Source: Lentzea aerocolonigenes
GTDB lineage: Bacteria > Actinomycetota > Actinomycetes > Mycobacteriales > Pseudonocardiaceae
DNA length: 64,000 nucleotides
Assembly: GCF_000974445.1 (NCBI RefSeq)
Contig: NZ_BBOJ01000021.1
Location: 186,001 to 250,000 of the forward strand
Direction of reading: 5' to 3'
Part shown: positions 44,463 to 53,154 of the stretch, one piece after another
How the letters are laid out: each line of letters opens with the position of its first letter
How positions within the stretch are numbered: the stretch's first letter is position 1
Made by a program: the position numbers and the translations under genes
The notes under the pieces: model-generated
Databases searched by the model: none
The model's input: the letters and a program-made list of their open reading frames with translations, nothing else
What the model was told of the DNA's origin: nothing

Positions 44463-44499
44463 GAGCCGTCCGGGTCCCGCGGGGTGGTCTGGACGGCTC
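44463..44499 (+). terminator. Hairpin after the I36-like gene
   Basis: GAGCCGTCC (44463-44471) and GGACGGCTC (44491-44499) pair perfectly; the 19-base loop can pair further. It lies in the 66-bp gap between the convergent I36-like and sigma-factor genes. Confidence 0.5.
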
Positions 44500-44522
44500 A
44501 CCGGCCGAACGCGCGAGTGCGG

Positions 44523-45410
44523 TCAGATCTCGCGGACGACCCGGCCGGTGACGGCGCCGAGCTTGTCGGGGTTGGCGACGTTGTGGAGGGCGACGATCCG
44601 GCCGGTGTCGTCGAGGTCGAGCGTGAGCGTGGCGATCACCCGTCCGGCGCCGGCGAACACCACGCCCACGCCGCCGTTGAGCTCGACCAGTTCAGCGCTC
44701 ATGTCCGCGATCTCGACGCCCTGGTAGGGCCGCGTGGCGATGGCCGCGAACCAGGTGGCCACCTTGTCCGCGCCGACGACGGGACGCATCGCCTGGCGCA
44801 CCTTGCCGCCGCCGTCCGTCCACAGTGTCACGTCCGGCGCGAGCAGCTGCATCAGGGTGTTGATGTCACCGCCGGTCGCGGCCGCGAAGAACCGTTCGGT
44901 CACCTCGCGCTGCCGGGTGCGGTCGGTGTGGAAACGGGGGCGCCGGGCCTGCACGTGCTCGCGGGCCCGGTGCGCCGCCTGCCGCACCGAGGCCTCCGAC
45001 CGTTCGACGGCGTCGGCGATCTCGCCGTAGCTGAAGCCGAACGCCTCCTTCAACACGAACACCGCGCGTTCGAGAGGACTCAACGTCTCCAGCACCACGA
45101 GCACCGCCATCGACACCGTGTCCGAAAGGTCCACAGTGGACGCATCCGCGGTGTTCGTCAGGATCGGCTCCGGCAGCCACGGACCGACGTAGGTCTCCCT
45201 CCGGACCTGGGCCGAACGCAGCCGGTCCATCGCCACGTTCGACACGATCCGCACCAGGTACGCCTTGGGGTCGGCCACCTGGGACCTGTCCGAAGAGGAC
45301 CACTTCACCCAGGCGTCCTGCACCGCGTCCTCCGCGTCGGCCGCGGTGCCGAGAATGCGGTACGCCACCGAGAAGAGCAGGTTGCGGTACTCGCCGAAGA
45401 CGTCGTTCAT
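44523..45410 (-). CDS. ECF41-type RNA polymerase sigma factor (SigJ-like)
   Basis: 295 residues from the ATG at 45410, overlapping the oxidoreductase stop by 4 bp. Sigma region 2 (NLLFSVAYRILGTAADAEDAVQDAW) and region 4 (LSPLERAVFVLKEAFGFSYGEIADAV) are followed by a C-terminal SnoaL-like domain of about 115 residues (FFAAATGGDINTLMQLLAPDVT, then NPDKLGAV). That extension defines group ECF41, where it replaces an anti-sigma factor and tunes activity. The NPDKL motif near the C-terminus fits the group. ECF41 factors normally drive their own operon with a linked oxidoreductase or carboxymuconolactone decarboxylase, as here. Confidence 0.93.
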   Translation of the reverse strand: MNDVFGEYRNLLFSVAYRILGTAADAEDAVQDAWVKWSSSDRSQVADPKAYLVRIVSNVAMDRLRSAQVRRETYVGPWLPEPILTNTADASTVDLSDTVSMAVLVVLETLSPLERAVFVLKEAFGFSYGEIADAVERSEASVRQAAHRAREHVQARRPRFHTDRTRQREVTERFFAAATGGDINTLMQLLAPDVTLWTDGGGKVRQAMRPVVGADKVATWFAAIATRPYQGVEIADMSAELVELNGGVGVVFAGAGRVIATLTLDLDDTGRIVALHNVANPDKLGAVTGRVVREI

Positions 45411-46564
45411 CGGTTGAACCGGCCACCGCGCGGCCAGACCGAGCCCATGCCGGGCACGCTCATCAGCCGGCGGTACGTGGGCCACGGCGAGGAAGTCACC
45501 GTCTCCTTGTACCAGACGGCCCTGCGACCGGTGAGCAGAAACGACCTGGGGCTGCTGTCCGGCCTGGTGAACTGCACCACGGCGTCGTGGCGGCCCAGGC
45601 TGACCGGCGTGTGGTAGTAGCCGAACCGGAACGGCTTGGGCTGCTTGCCGTGCAGTTCCCGCACGATCGACTCCGCGGCGTGCACGCCGGTGGGCATGCC
45701 GCTCTGGCAGGTGCCGTGCAGGACGCCGTAGCCCTGCCGGATCAGGGCCGCGTCGCCGACGGCGTAGATCTCCGGGTGCGACACCGACCGCAGCGCGGCG
45801 TCGGTGACGATGCGCCCGTTCCCGTCGACCTCCAGCCCGGCCGCGGCCGCGAGCGGTGACACCCGCACCCCGCTCGTCCACAACACCACGTCCGCAGCAA
45901 CGCTTTCGCCGCCCACCAGCTCGACGGAGTCCGGCAGCACCTTGCCGATCTCGGCACCGCTGCGCACCTCCACGCCCAGCCGTTCCAGCGAGGCGTCGAG
46001 GTACGCCTTGGCCTTGGCGCCCAGCGTCGCGCCGGGTTCCTGCCTGCCGAGCAGCACCACCCCCAGTTCCGGATGCTGCTCGGCGATCTCGGCCGCCGCC
46101 TCCACACCGGTCAGCCCGCTGCCGCACACCGCGACCGTGCGGGTGCCTGCGTCAGCGAGCCGCCGCGCCAACAACTCCGCTTCCTGCCTGCTGTTCAGGG
46201 TGTAGGCGTGGTCGTCGGCGCCGGGAACCGCTGCGGTGTCGGCAACCCCGCCCAACGCGTAGACCAGCGTGTCGTACTCCAGCACCTGCTCGTCGTCGAC
46301 GCGAACGGTGTGCGCGGCGGCGTCGATGCCGGTGACCCAGCCGCGCACGAACTCCACACCGGTGTCCTTCAGCAGCTCCGGGATGCGGAGGTCGGCGACC
46401 TCCTGCCCGGACGCGGTCTGGTGCAGCCGCAGCCGCTCGGTGAACCTCTCCGTCGCGTTGACGAGAGTGATCCGCACGTCGTCGCGGCGCTTGGTGCGCG
46501 CCGCCGTGATCACCGCCGACATGACGCCCGCATATCCCGCACCGAGAATCACGATCCTGTGCAC
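45407..46564 (-). CDS. NDH-2-like FAD/NAD(P) oxidoreductase, ECF41 partner
   Basis: 385 residues from the GTG at 46564. FAD Rossmann motif RIVILGAGYAGVMSAV, second nucleotide motif VAVCGSGLTGVEAAAEIAEQ and the C-terminal FAD motif EIYAVGDAALI show a two-dinucleotide-binding-domain flavoprotein of the NDH-2/Pyr_redox_2 family. The linkage with an ECF41 sigma factor is the standard arrangement, the oxidoreductase being the main known target of the sigma factor. Its physiological substrate (quinone, carotenoid-related or other) cannot be told. It has an ECF41-type promoter at 46603-46630. Confidence 0.9.
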   Translation of the reverse strand: MHRIVILGAGYAGVMSAVITAARTKRRDDVRITLVNATERFTERLRLHQTASGQEVADLRIPELLKDTGVEFVRGWVTGIDAAAHTVRVDDEQVLEYDTLVYALGGVADTAAVPGADDHAYTLNSRQEAELLARRLADAGTRTVAVCGSGLTGVEAAAEIAEQHPELGVVLLGRQEPGATLGAKAKAYLDASLERLGVEVRSGAEIGKVLPDSVELVGGESVAADVVLWTSGVRVSPLAAAAGLEVDGNGRIVTDAALRSVSHPEIYAVGDAALIRQGYGVLHGTCQSGMPTGVHAAESIVRELHGKQPKPFRFGYYHTPVSLGRHDAVVQFTRPDSSPRSFLLTGRRAVWYKETVTSSPWPTYRRLMSVPGMGSVWPRGGRFNR

Positions 46565-46602
46565 GGCCGTTGTCCCTTCTCCAGATCAGATGACGACCAC
46601 GA

Positions 46603-46630
46603 GACGGGCGTCGGGAGAACGAACGTGACA
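46603..46630 (-). promoter_or_regulatory. ECF41-type promoter of the oxidoreductase-sigma operon
   Basis: On the minus strand TGTCACG (start at 46630) is followed after 17 bases by CGTC (46606-46603), matching the ECF41 consensus TGTCACA-N16-CGTC. It lies 39 bases upstream of the GTG start. Autoregulation by the sigma factor encoded downstream is expected. TGTGACG/CGTCAC repeats around 46634-46650 may be extra binding sites. Confidence 0.7.
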
Positions 46631-46674
46631 TCGCGTGACGGGCGTCACATCCGACGGTGATCCGGCGTGCTGGA

Positions 46675-48057
46675 CTACTTCGGCGCCTTCACGCGGAGCA
46701 CGCCCGCGAGCGCCTTCTCCGCCAGGTAGGTGTCGGTGAAGTAGTCGCGGCAGCTGCCGCTGGTGTTGCTGCTGCCACCGCTCAGAACACCCTTGGCGGC
46801 GATGCTGCCGTCGCTGCGGATGGTGTAGATCGGGGCACCCGAGTCACCGCCCCGCGTGCACTTGCCGTTGCGATGCGACCTGTGCACGCCCTTGACGATC
46901 TCGTTGTCGCCGTACTTCGCGGTGACGTTGGTGGCCATCACCTTGAACCCGCACATCTCGCCGGTGATCTGGCCGCCGACGCAGTAGCGGTCGCTGAGGC
47001 CGGACGGCCCCCACTTTGCGGTGACGGTGCGGAAGCTGTTGGAGCCGGGGCCGCCCTTGTAGATCAGGGTCGAGGACGCCTTGCCTGCGGGCATCTTGAT
47101 GGTCGCCAGGTCACCCGAGTAGTAGGACTGGCCGTTCCACTTCACCGAACCCGTCTTGTTGTTGTAGTTGTCCGCGGTGACCTTGCCCACCGAGCCGGCG
47201 TTGGACGAGATGGTCGCGTTCATCGACGTGCAGTGGCCCGCAGTGAGGATGTACGACTTGCCCTGGTGCACCCAGCCGAACGCCTTGGTGCAGTTGCCGC
47301 TGTCGATCTCGGACCCACCCGCGAACGGGCTGTCGTCCCAGTGGCGCTCCTTCTTCACCGGCCGGACCAGGTCAGGCTGGTGGTACAGCGCCACGCGGTC
47401 CGAGCCGTACCTCGCCGCCAGTGCCTGCCGCAGTTCGAGGGACGCGGTCGACGACTCGACCAGCACGCGGTTGTTCGGTGCGTCGACGTAGGCCGACACC
47501 AGGGACGCGGCACCGGGCAGGTCGTTCAGCGTCAGCACCTCGTCCCGCGCCGCCTCCAGCTGCGCGGCGCTGTACTTCACGGTGGTGAAGTTCGGTGAGA
47601 TGGCGGTGGTGGCCTGCACGGACAGAGCGGCGGCACCCGACTCTTCGACCGGGTTCGGCTCGACCGGCTCCTTCACCACCGGAGGCCCTTCGATCGTGCC
47701 GTCGTCCGAGCCCAGGTCCGGCTCCGACGTGGGCACGTTGTACGGCTCACGTCCCACTCTGACCGACTCGGCCGACGCAGTGGCCGTGGCTGTGGCGACG
47801 ACCTTGCCGCCGGCGACGTACGGGACCGAGAGGTCAGCCGGGTACGCCCCGGCGCGGTCGGACGCCGCCGCCAGTGCCATGCGCTGGGCGTGGGTCAACG
47901 GTGCGTCGTTCTCGTGCGGGTCCTGCGTGATGACCGCGACGGCGGTCGCAGTGGCCGGCACGTCGACCGCCACGTCGGCCGTGGCCGGGCTGGACAGGAC
48001 CACCGAGGCGGTGGCGACGGCGAGGCTGATCCTCGCCACTCTGGCTCCAGTTCTCAC
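46675..48057 (-). CDS. Secreted trypsin-like serine protease (S1 family)
   Basis: 460 residues from a GTG at 48057; GGAAAGG six bases upstream supports this over the GTG at 48063. The signal peptide (MRTGARVARISLAVATASVV to PATADV) leads to a long pro-region of about 200 residues (EAARDEVLTLNDLPGAASLV), as in alpha-lytic-type proteases. The catalytic domain has His in ILTAGHC, Asp in YYSGDLATIKM and Ser in TRGGDSGAPIY, plus paired cysteines. Overall similar to Streptomyces S1 proteases. It is divergent from the ECF sigma factor at 48222 with a 164-bp shared promoter region. An extracellular scavenging role is likely. Confidence 0.9.
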   Translation of the reverse strand: MRTGARVARISLAVATASVVLSSPATADVAVDVPATATAVAVITQDPHENDAPLTHAQRMALAAASDRAGAYPADLSVPYVAGGKVVATATATASAESVRVGREPYNVPTSEPDLGSDDGTIEGPPVVKEPVEPNPVEESGAAALSVQATTAISPNFTTVKYSAAQLEAARDEVLTLNDLPGAASLVSAYVDAPNNRVLVESSTASLELRQALAARYGSDRVALYHQPDLVRPVKKERHWDDSPFAGGSEIDSGNCTKAFGWVHQGKSYILTAGHCTSMNATISSNAGSVGKVTADNYNNKTGSVKWNGQSYYSGDLATIKMPAGKASSTLIYKGGPGSNSFRTVTAKWGPSGLSDRYCVGGQITGEMCGFKVMATNVTAKYGDNEIVKGVHRSHRNGKCTRGGDSGAPIYTIRSDGSIAAKGVLSGGSSNTSGSCRDYFTDTYLAEKALAGVLRVKAPK

Positions 48058-48221
48058 GAACACCCTTTCCGAACCACGTAGAAATGTGGGGCGAACGGTC
48101 GCACCGGCGTCCAAAACAAAACCAGGACGGATCTTGAATCGGCTGTTGGGCGCGCTGCCGTGAACCCGATCGGGGCGTTCTGCTGATAACAGGGCGAAGA
48201 CCCTTCGCTCGAAAGGCCACC

Positions 48222-48791
48222 ATGACAGCAACCGACGCGGAGCTCATCGAGGCGTCGCTGCGCGTGCCGGAGAAGTTCGCCGTGATCTTCGACCGGCACG
48301 CGCCCCACATCCAGCGCTACCTCGCCCGGCGCCTCGGTCAGCAGGTCGCCGACGACCTGCTCGCCGAGACGTTCCTCGCGGCGTTCACGAAGCGCGACCG
48401 CTACGACTCCTCCCGCCAGGACGCCCGGCCGTGGTTGTACGGCATCGCCACCAACCTGGTCGGTCAGCACCGGCGGGAGGAGGTGCGCCGGCACCGCCCG
48501 CCGTCCGCGGGGCCGCCCGTCGACGACCACGCCGACCGCGTGGCCGCGGACGTCACCGCGCAGGCCATGCGGTCGATCCTGACCGGCGCGCTGGCGGCGT
48601 TGTCCGCCGAGGACAGGGACGTGCTGCTGCTGGTCGCGTGGGAGCAGCTCAGCTATCTCGAGGTCGCGGAGGCGCTGACGATTCCGGTGGGCACGGTGCG
48701 GTCCCGGCTGAACCGCGCGCGCCGGAAGGTCCGGGAAGCGTTGGGAACCAACAACCACAGCGAGGTCGAGGAGCTGCTCAACAATGGATGA
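48222..48791 (+). CDS. ECF RNA polymerase sigma factor
   Basis: 189 residues from the ATG at 48222 (GAAAGG upstream). Region 2 (FAVIFDRHAPHIQRYLARRLGQQVADDLLAETFLAAF, with RPWLYGIATNLV) and region 4 (LSAEDRDVLLLVAWEQLSYLEVAEAL, then GTVRSRLNRARRKVREAL) are typical of ECF sigma-70 factors of the SigE/RpoE type found with CU044_5270-like membrane partners. It lacks a long C-terminal extension. Its stop overlaps the next start by 8 bp. The transmembrane protein downstream probably acts as its regulator. Confidence 0.93.
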   Translation: MTATDAELIEASLRVPEKFAVIFDRHAPHIQRYLARRLGQQVADDLLAETFLAAFTKRDRYDSSRQDARPWLYGIATNLVGQHRREEVRRHRPPSAGPPVDDHADRVAADVTAQAMRSILTGALAALSAEDRDVLLLVAWEQLSYLEVAEALTIPVGTVRSRLNRARRKVREALGTNNHSEVEELLNNG

Positions 48792-49662
48792 CCTTCAGCT
48801 CGTCCGGGAACTGGACGACACCCCCCTCAAGTCCGCGGACCAGCTCGCGTCCGCCCGCGCACAGCTCGTGGCGGGCATGAAGCCGCGTGGACGCAGCCGC
48901 GCCGGAATCATCGCCATCGCCACGATCGCCGTGGCGGCAACGGTGACCGGCGTGGCGATGGTGCTGCCGTCCACCACGCAGCACGCGCCCTACCCCGAGG
49001 CCGCACCACCCACCACCACGACCCCGGTGGACACGGCCGTGCAGCTGCTGAACCACGCCGCGGCGACAGCCCGTTCGAAGCCCGACGTGGTGCCCCGGCC
49101 AGACCAGTTCTACTACGTGCGCGACGGCGACTGGGAAGCCTGGTTCTCCGTCGACGGCACCCGCGACGGCCGGGTCGGCAGCGGCAAGAACGAGGCGCCG
49201 ACCACCTTGCCCGGCTGCGTCGGCGGCCGCAAGAAGGTGTACGACAAGTTCGACAAGCCGACGGGCGACTTCGAGCCGTGCACGCCGTCCCGCGCGTACC
49301 GGGACGACCTGCCCACCACGGCCGACGGCATGCTGGAGTTCTTGCAGGGCAACGACAAGAACCGACCCGTCAACTCGTACGGCAAGGACGTGCAGTCCAT
49401 GTTCGCCCAGTCGTACCTGCCAGGGCCGCAGCGGGCCGCACTGTTCGAGGCGGCGACCCAGGTCCCGGGCCTGACGGTGGTGCAGAACGTCTCGTCCGGC
49501 CGTCCCGGCATCGGGATCACCTGGCCGTTGCCGGCGGGCTCGGCGTCGTGGGCCAAGCCGAACGTGATGGTGTTCGACAAGGAGACCTACGTGTACCTCG
49601 GCACGAAGGACGAGCCGCAGGACGCGGCCGGGTTCGTCGACGCGGTGGGGGACCGCCTCTAG
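48784..49662 (+). CDS. CU044_5270-type membrane protein, probable sigma-factor regulator
   Basis: 292 residues, start overlapping the sigma-factor stop by 8 bp. The N-terminal 45 residues are cytoplasmic (LDDTPLKSADQLASARAQLV resembles the short anti-sigma helix). One membrane segment (GIIAIATIAVAATVTGVAMV at about 41-60) leads to a Thr/Pro-rich linker and a 210-residue outside domain with QFYYVRDGDWEAWFSVDG and GIGITWPLPAG. This order fits the actinobacterial CU044_5270 family that always follows ECF sigma genes and is thought to sense signals outside the cell. A hairpin follows at 49671. Confidence 0.85.
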   Translation: MDDLQLVRELDDTPLKSADQLASARAQLVAGMKPRGRSRAGIIAIATIAVAATVTGVAMVLPSTTQHAPYPEAAPPTTTTPVDTAVQLLNHAAATARSKPDVVPRPDQFYYVRDGDWEAWFSVDGTRDGRVGSGKNEAPTTLPGCVGGRKKVYDKFDKPTGDFEPCTPSRAYRDDLPTTADGMLEFLQGNDKNRPVNSYGKDVQSMFAQSYLPGPQRAALFEAATQVPGLTVVQNVSSGRPGIGITWPLPAGSASWAKPNVMVFDKETYVYLGTKDEPQDAAGFVDAVGDRL

Positions 49663-49670
49663 CCCGCGCC

Positions 49671-49705
49671 GGGGGAACGTTCGCCTGGTCGGTGAGCGTT
49701 CCCCC
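49671..49705 (+). terminator. Hairpin after the ECF operon
   Basis: GGGGGAACG (49671-49679) and CGTTCCCCC (49697-49705) pair; the inner TCGCC/GGTGA extends the stem to a 5-base loop (TGGTC). It starts 9 bases after the stop at 49662. Confidence 0.75.
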
Positions 49706-50040
49706 GCTCTCGAGGCGGTGGTGTCGATCTCACACCACGGCCTGCCGCAGCGCCTCCAGCAACTCGGGCGCGCGAACTCCGGCCGGCAGATCAACAGGTC
49801 CTTGAGGTAGGGCCTCTCGTTGCCGTAGGTCAACGGCGTCCCGCGCTCCTCCCCGCGGACCGAGTCCGGCTGCTCGCCGTCGCTGTCACCACCCGGCGGC
49901 GCCAGGCCCGCCCCTTCCCGACAGACCAAACCCAGCCGCCTACCAACCGACGACACCAGGCCCGCACCCCTCCCGACAGACCGAATCCGGCCGCTCGCTC
50001 CAGAGATCACCATCAGGCGGCGGCGCTAGGATTCCCTGCG
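49706..50040. other. Gene-poor stretch with a decayed minus-strand gene end and a 38-bp repeat
   Basis: No intact gene. Read on the minus strand, about 49730-49840 gives TYGNERPYLKDLLICRPEFA and then, after a frame change, ELLEALRQAVV and a stop. This looks like the C-terminal remnant of a lost gene; I cannot name the family. Nearby CAGGCCCGC...GACAGACC...GCCGC occurs twice (49903-49940 and 49957-49994) with few differences. Low-confidence reading. Confidence 0.35.
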
Positions 50041-50061
50041 CAGACGCGGCGAAGGGCTGGC

Positions 50062-50745
50062 ATGGCACTGACCGACGAGGCGATCACGAAGATCCGGGCC
50101 ATGATCCGGTCCGGCGAGTTGCCTCCCGGTGCGCGTCTGCCACCCGAACCCCAGCTGGCCGCCCAGATCGGGTTGTCCCGCAGCGGCGTGCGCGAAGCGG
50201 TCAAGGTCCTGGAGGCGGCACGCGTGCTCGACGTGCGCCGCGGGGACGGCACGTACGTCACCAGCCTCGGGCCGGGCCTGCTGCTCGAAGGGGTCGGCCT
50301 CGCGGTGGAACTGCTGCGCGACGACACCCTGCTGGAGGTCATGGAGGTTCGCCGCCTGCTGGAGCCGATGGCGACCGGACTGGCGGCGATCCGCATGTCG
50401 GCGGAGGACCTCGACGCCCTCGGCAAGAACCTCGAGGACATGCGGGCCGCCCAGGACGACGCCGAGCTGCTGATCCGGTACGACATGGCGTTCCACCGGA
50501 CCGTCGTCACCGCGACCGGCAACGAGACGCTCGCCTCCCTGCTGGAAGGGCTTTCCACCCGGACCGTCCGGGCGCGGGTGTGGCGCGGTCTCATCGAGGC
50601 CAACGCCTCGCACATCACGCTCGCCGAGCACGAGGCGATCTACCGGGCCCTGCTCGCGCGCGACCAGCTGCTCGCGCAGTCCACCGCCATGGTGCACGTC
50701 AACACCTCGGAGGCCTGGCTGCGCGCGATCCTCTCGAACTCCTGA
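50062..50745 (+). CDS. FadR-subfamily GntR transcriptional regulator
   Basis: 227 residues from the ATG at 50062. The N-terminal GntR winged helix has GELPPGARLPPEPQLAAQIGLSRSGVREAVKVLEA, and residues 90-220 form an FCD ligand domain with the metal-binding Asp/His residues (MAFHRTVVTATGNE, SEHEAIYRALLARD-like end). FadR-type regulators respond to organic acids or sugar acids. It is followed by a fucosidase gene with 275 bp between; that makes sugar-linked control plausible. TGATACATCGGATCA at 50743-50757, just at its stop, resembles FadR/GntR operator halves. Confidence 0.9.
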   Translation: MALTDEAITKIRAMIRSGELPPGARLPPEPQLAAQIGLSRSGVREAVKVLEAARVLDVRRGDGTYVTSLGPGLLLEGVGLAVELLRDDTLLEVMEVRRLLEPMATGLAAIRMSAEDLDALGKNLEDMRAAQDDAELLIRYDMAFHRTVVTATGNETLASLLEGLSTRTVRARVWRGLIEANASHITLAEHEAIYRALLARDQLLAQSTAMVHVNTSEAWLRAILSNS

Positions 50746-50857
50746 TACATCGGATCAATCTTCGCCCTCACCACCTCCGGCCCGCGGACGCAGTCGATCA
50801 ACGACAACGATGTCCTGCCGTGTCACCGCGAGGGCAAGACCAGCGATAACCGTTGTA

Positions 50858-50872
50858 GTAAAAGAAGTTTAC
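50858..50872. promoter_or_regulatory. Inverted repeat upstream of the fucosidase gene
   Basis: GTAAA-AGAAG-TTTAC, a 5-5-5 inverted repeat in an AT-rich patch of a G+C-rich region, 149 bases before the fucosidase start. It could be an operator or part of the promoter. The rest of 50746-51020 shows nothing clear. Confidence 0.4.
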
Positions 50873-51020
50873 CGAGCGGACACCTGCCCACAGCGCGGTC
50901 ATCCGATCGACCCGAACCGCGGAGCCTGTAGAGACGCTGCCGTTGACGGTTCATGTTTCCTCCCCCTAACGTCAGATGTCTCGCGTGTTACGGCTACCGC
51001 GCCGATCGGGAGGAACCGTC

Positions 51021-53018
51021 ATGTCACCAGCTCCTCACAACCGTCGAAAGTTCCTCACCGCGTTAGGAGCGGCCGGAGCGGCAACAGCCCTGTCCGGCAC
51101 GTTCGACGTGCTGCGTTCCGCCCCGGCCGGCGCCGTGATTCCCGGGCCGACGAGCTACTCGCCGACCTGGGCGTCGGTCGACCAGCACCCGCCGGCACCG
51201 GAGTGGTTCCAGGACGCGAAGTTCGGCATCTACTTCCACTGGGGTGTCTTCAGCGTCCCGGCGTACGACAACGAGTGGTACCCGCGCAACATGCACATCG
51301 ACGGGCAGGCGGCGAACACCCACCACAAGAGCGTGTTCGGTGACCCGGCCGCCTGGCCGTACCACAACTTCATCGACGGAGCGCGGGACAAGAACGGCAA
51401 CTTCCACCAGTTCGCGCCGAAGCTCAAGTCCGCGGGCGGCAACTTCGACCCCGTCGAGTGGGCACAGCTGTTCGCCGACGCCGGTGCGAAGTTCGCGGGG
51501 CCGGTCGCCGAGCACCACGACGGGTACTCGATGTGGAACAGCACCGTCAACGAGTGGAACTCCGCGGCGCGCGGCCCCCGGCTGGACCTCGTGCGGCTGC
51601 ACGCCGACGCGATCCGGGCCAAGGGCATGAAGCTGATGGTGGCGATGCACCACGCGTACAACTTCACGGGCTTCTACGACCACGTGCCCACGCAGTCCAC
51701 CAACACGTTGAAGAAGCTCTACGGGCAGCTCGGCACGGCCGCGGAGAACCAGCTCTGGTACGACAAGCTCAAGGAAGTGATCGACAACTTCCAGCCCGAC
51801 ATCCTGTGGCAGGACTTCAACCTGTCCGCTGTGGACGAAGCGCAACGGCTCAAGTTCCTCGCGTACTACTACAACAAGGCCGTGGCGTGGGACAAGGAAG
51901 TCGTCGCCACCTACAAGGACGGCTTCAACAACAGGGGCGAGGTCTTCGACTTCGAGCGCGGCGGCCCCGCCGACATCCAGAACCCGTTCTGGCTGACCGA
52001 CGACAGCATCTCCAGCTCCAGCTGGTGCTACACCGTCGGCATCGGTTACTACTCGCTCAACGCCATGCTGCACTCGCTGATCGACCGCGTGAGCAAGAAC
52101 GGCAACATGGTCCTCAACATCGCGCCGATGGCGGACGGCACGATCCCCGCCGAACAGCGCACGATCCTGCTGGGCATGGGCGACTACCTCAGGCGCTTCG
52201 GTGAGTCGGTCTACGGCACCCGCGCGTGGGCCGCGTACGGCGAGGGACCCACCAAGATGGGCGGCGGCTCCTTCACCACACCGCGCGCCGGCACCAACAC
52301 CGACATCCGCTTCACCCGCAACAAGGCCGGCAACGCCCTCTACGCCACCGTGCTCGGCTGGCCCGGCAGCACCCTGAACATCACCACGCTGTCCTCCTCG
52401 CGGATCAACCTCGGCACGCTGACCTCGGTGCAGCTGCTCGGATCCACCGCGGGCACGTACACGAACCTGCCGAACCGCACCCAGGACAGCTCGGGCCTGC
52501 ACATCGCCATGCCGTCCTCCAGCGCACCGTTCACCGCCTCCGCGTACGTCGTGAAACTGACGTTCTCCGGCCAGATCCCCGCGTTGGGCGCGGCACCGCT
52601 GCCCACCGGCTGGGCCAGGATCAGCAACGTGACCAGCAACCTCGCGCTCGACGGCGGCGGCAGCGTCGCGGCGGGGTCGGTCGTCAAGCAGTGGACGTGG
52701 GACGGCAGCCCGAACCTCCAGTGGCAGCTGGTCGACGTCGGCGGCGGCTACTACCGCCTCGTGAACCGCACCAACGGCCTGGTGGCCGACAGCGCGGGCG
52801 CGACGGCCAACGGCGCCAACGCGGTGCAGACCGCGTGGAACGGCAGCCTCAACCAGCAGTGGCGCCTCAACCACCTCGGCAACGGCCGCTACCAGATCAT
52901 CAACCGCGGTACCGGCACCGCGCTCGACGGCGCGGGCAACACGACCTCCGGCTCCACGGTGATCCTGTGGACCCCCAACGGGAGCACCAACAACCACTGG
53001 ACGATCTCGGCGGTCTGA
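51021..53018 (+). CDS. Secreted alpha-L-fucosidase (GH29) with C-terminal ricin-B lectin domain
   Basis: 665 residues from the ATG at 51021 (GGGAGG upstream). The Tat-type signal NRRKFLTALGAAGAATAL precedes the GH29 barrel: WFQDAKFGIYFHWGVFS near the N-terminus, FAGPVAEHHDGYSMWNS, and the likely nucleophile Asp in PDILWQDFN. GNMVLNIAPMADGTI closes the barrel. A beta-sandwich follows (about 410-520), then a ricin-type trefoil (540-665) with repeated Q-x-W (LQWQL, QQWRL, NHWTI). It would release fucose from glycans outside the cell while bound to polysaccharide. No fucose catabolic genes are adjacent. Confidence 0.93.
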   Translation: MSPAPHNRRKFLTALGAAGAATALSGTFDVLRSAPAGAVIPGPTSYSPTWASVDQHPPAPEWFQDAKFGIYFHWGVFSVPAYDNEWYPRNMHIDGQAANTHHKSVFGDPAAWPYHNFIDGARDKNGNFHQFAPKLKSAGGNFDPVEWAQLFADAGAKFAGPVAEHHDGYSMWNSTVNEWNSAARGPRLDLVRLHADAIRAKGMKLMVAMHHAYNFTGFYDHVPTQSTNTLKKLYGQLGTAAENQLWYDKLKEVIDNFQPDILWQDFNLSAVDEAQRLKFLAYYYNKAVAWDKEVVATYKDGFNNRGEVFDFERGGPADIQNPFWLTDDSISSSSWCYTVGIGYYSLNAMLHSLIDRVSKNGNMVLNIAPMADGTIPAEQRTILLGMGDYLRRFGESVYGTRAWAAYGEGPTKMGGGSFTTPRAGTNTDIRFTRNKAGNALYATVLGWPGSTLNITTLSSSRINLGTLTSVQLLGSTAGTYTNLPNRTQDSSGLHIAMPSSSAPFTASAYVVKLTFSGQIPALGAAPLPTGWARISNVTSNLALDGGGSVAAGSVVKQWTWDGSPNLQWQLVDVGGGYYRLVNRTNGLVADSAGATANGANAVQTAWNGSLNQQWRLNHLGNGRYQIINRGTGTALDGAGNTTSGSTVILWTPNGSTNNHWTISAV

Positions 53019-53125
53019 CCGCTCGACGACATCGACCACGGCCTTCCGCCCTACAAGCCGGGAGTGCTGACCCTGCAACGCTGACCGGTGTGCGGACGTT
53101 GGTATCCCAGCGCCCGCACGCCGCA

Positions 53126-53145
53126 CCTTTCCTGCGACGGAAAGG
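53126..53145 (+). promoter_or_regulatory. Inverted repeat overlapping the ribosome site of the LuxR gene
   Basis: CCTTTCC (53126-53132) and GGAAAGG (53139-53145) pair perfectly with a 6-base loop; GGAAAGG is also the ribosome binding site of the gene starting at 53155. It could mask translation as an RNA hairpin or be an operator. Confidence 0.4.
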
Positions 53146-53154
53146 AAACGTCCG

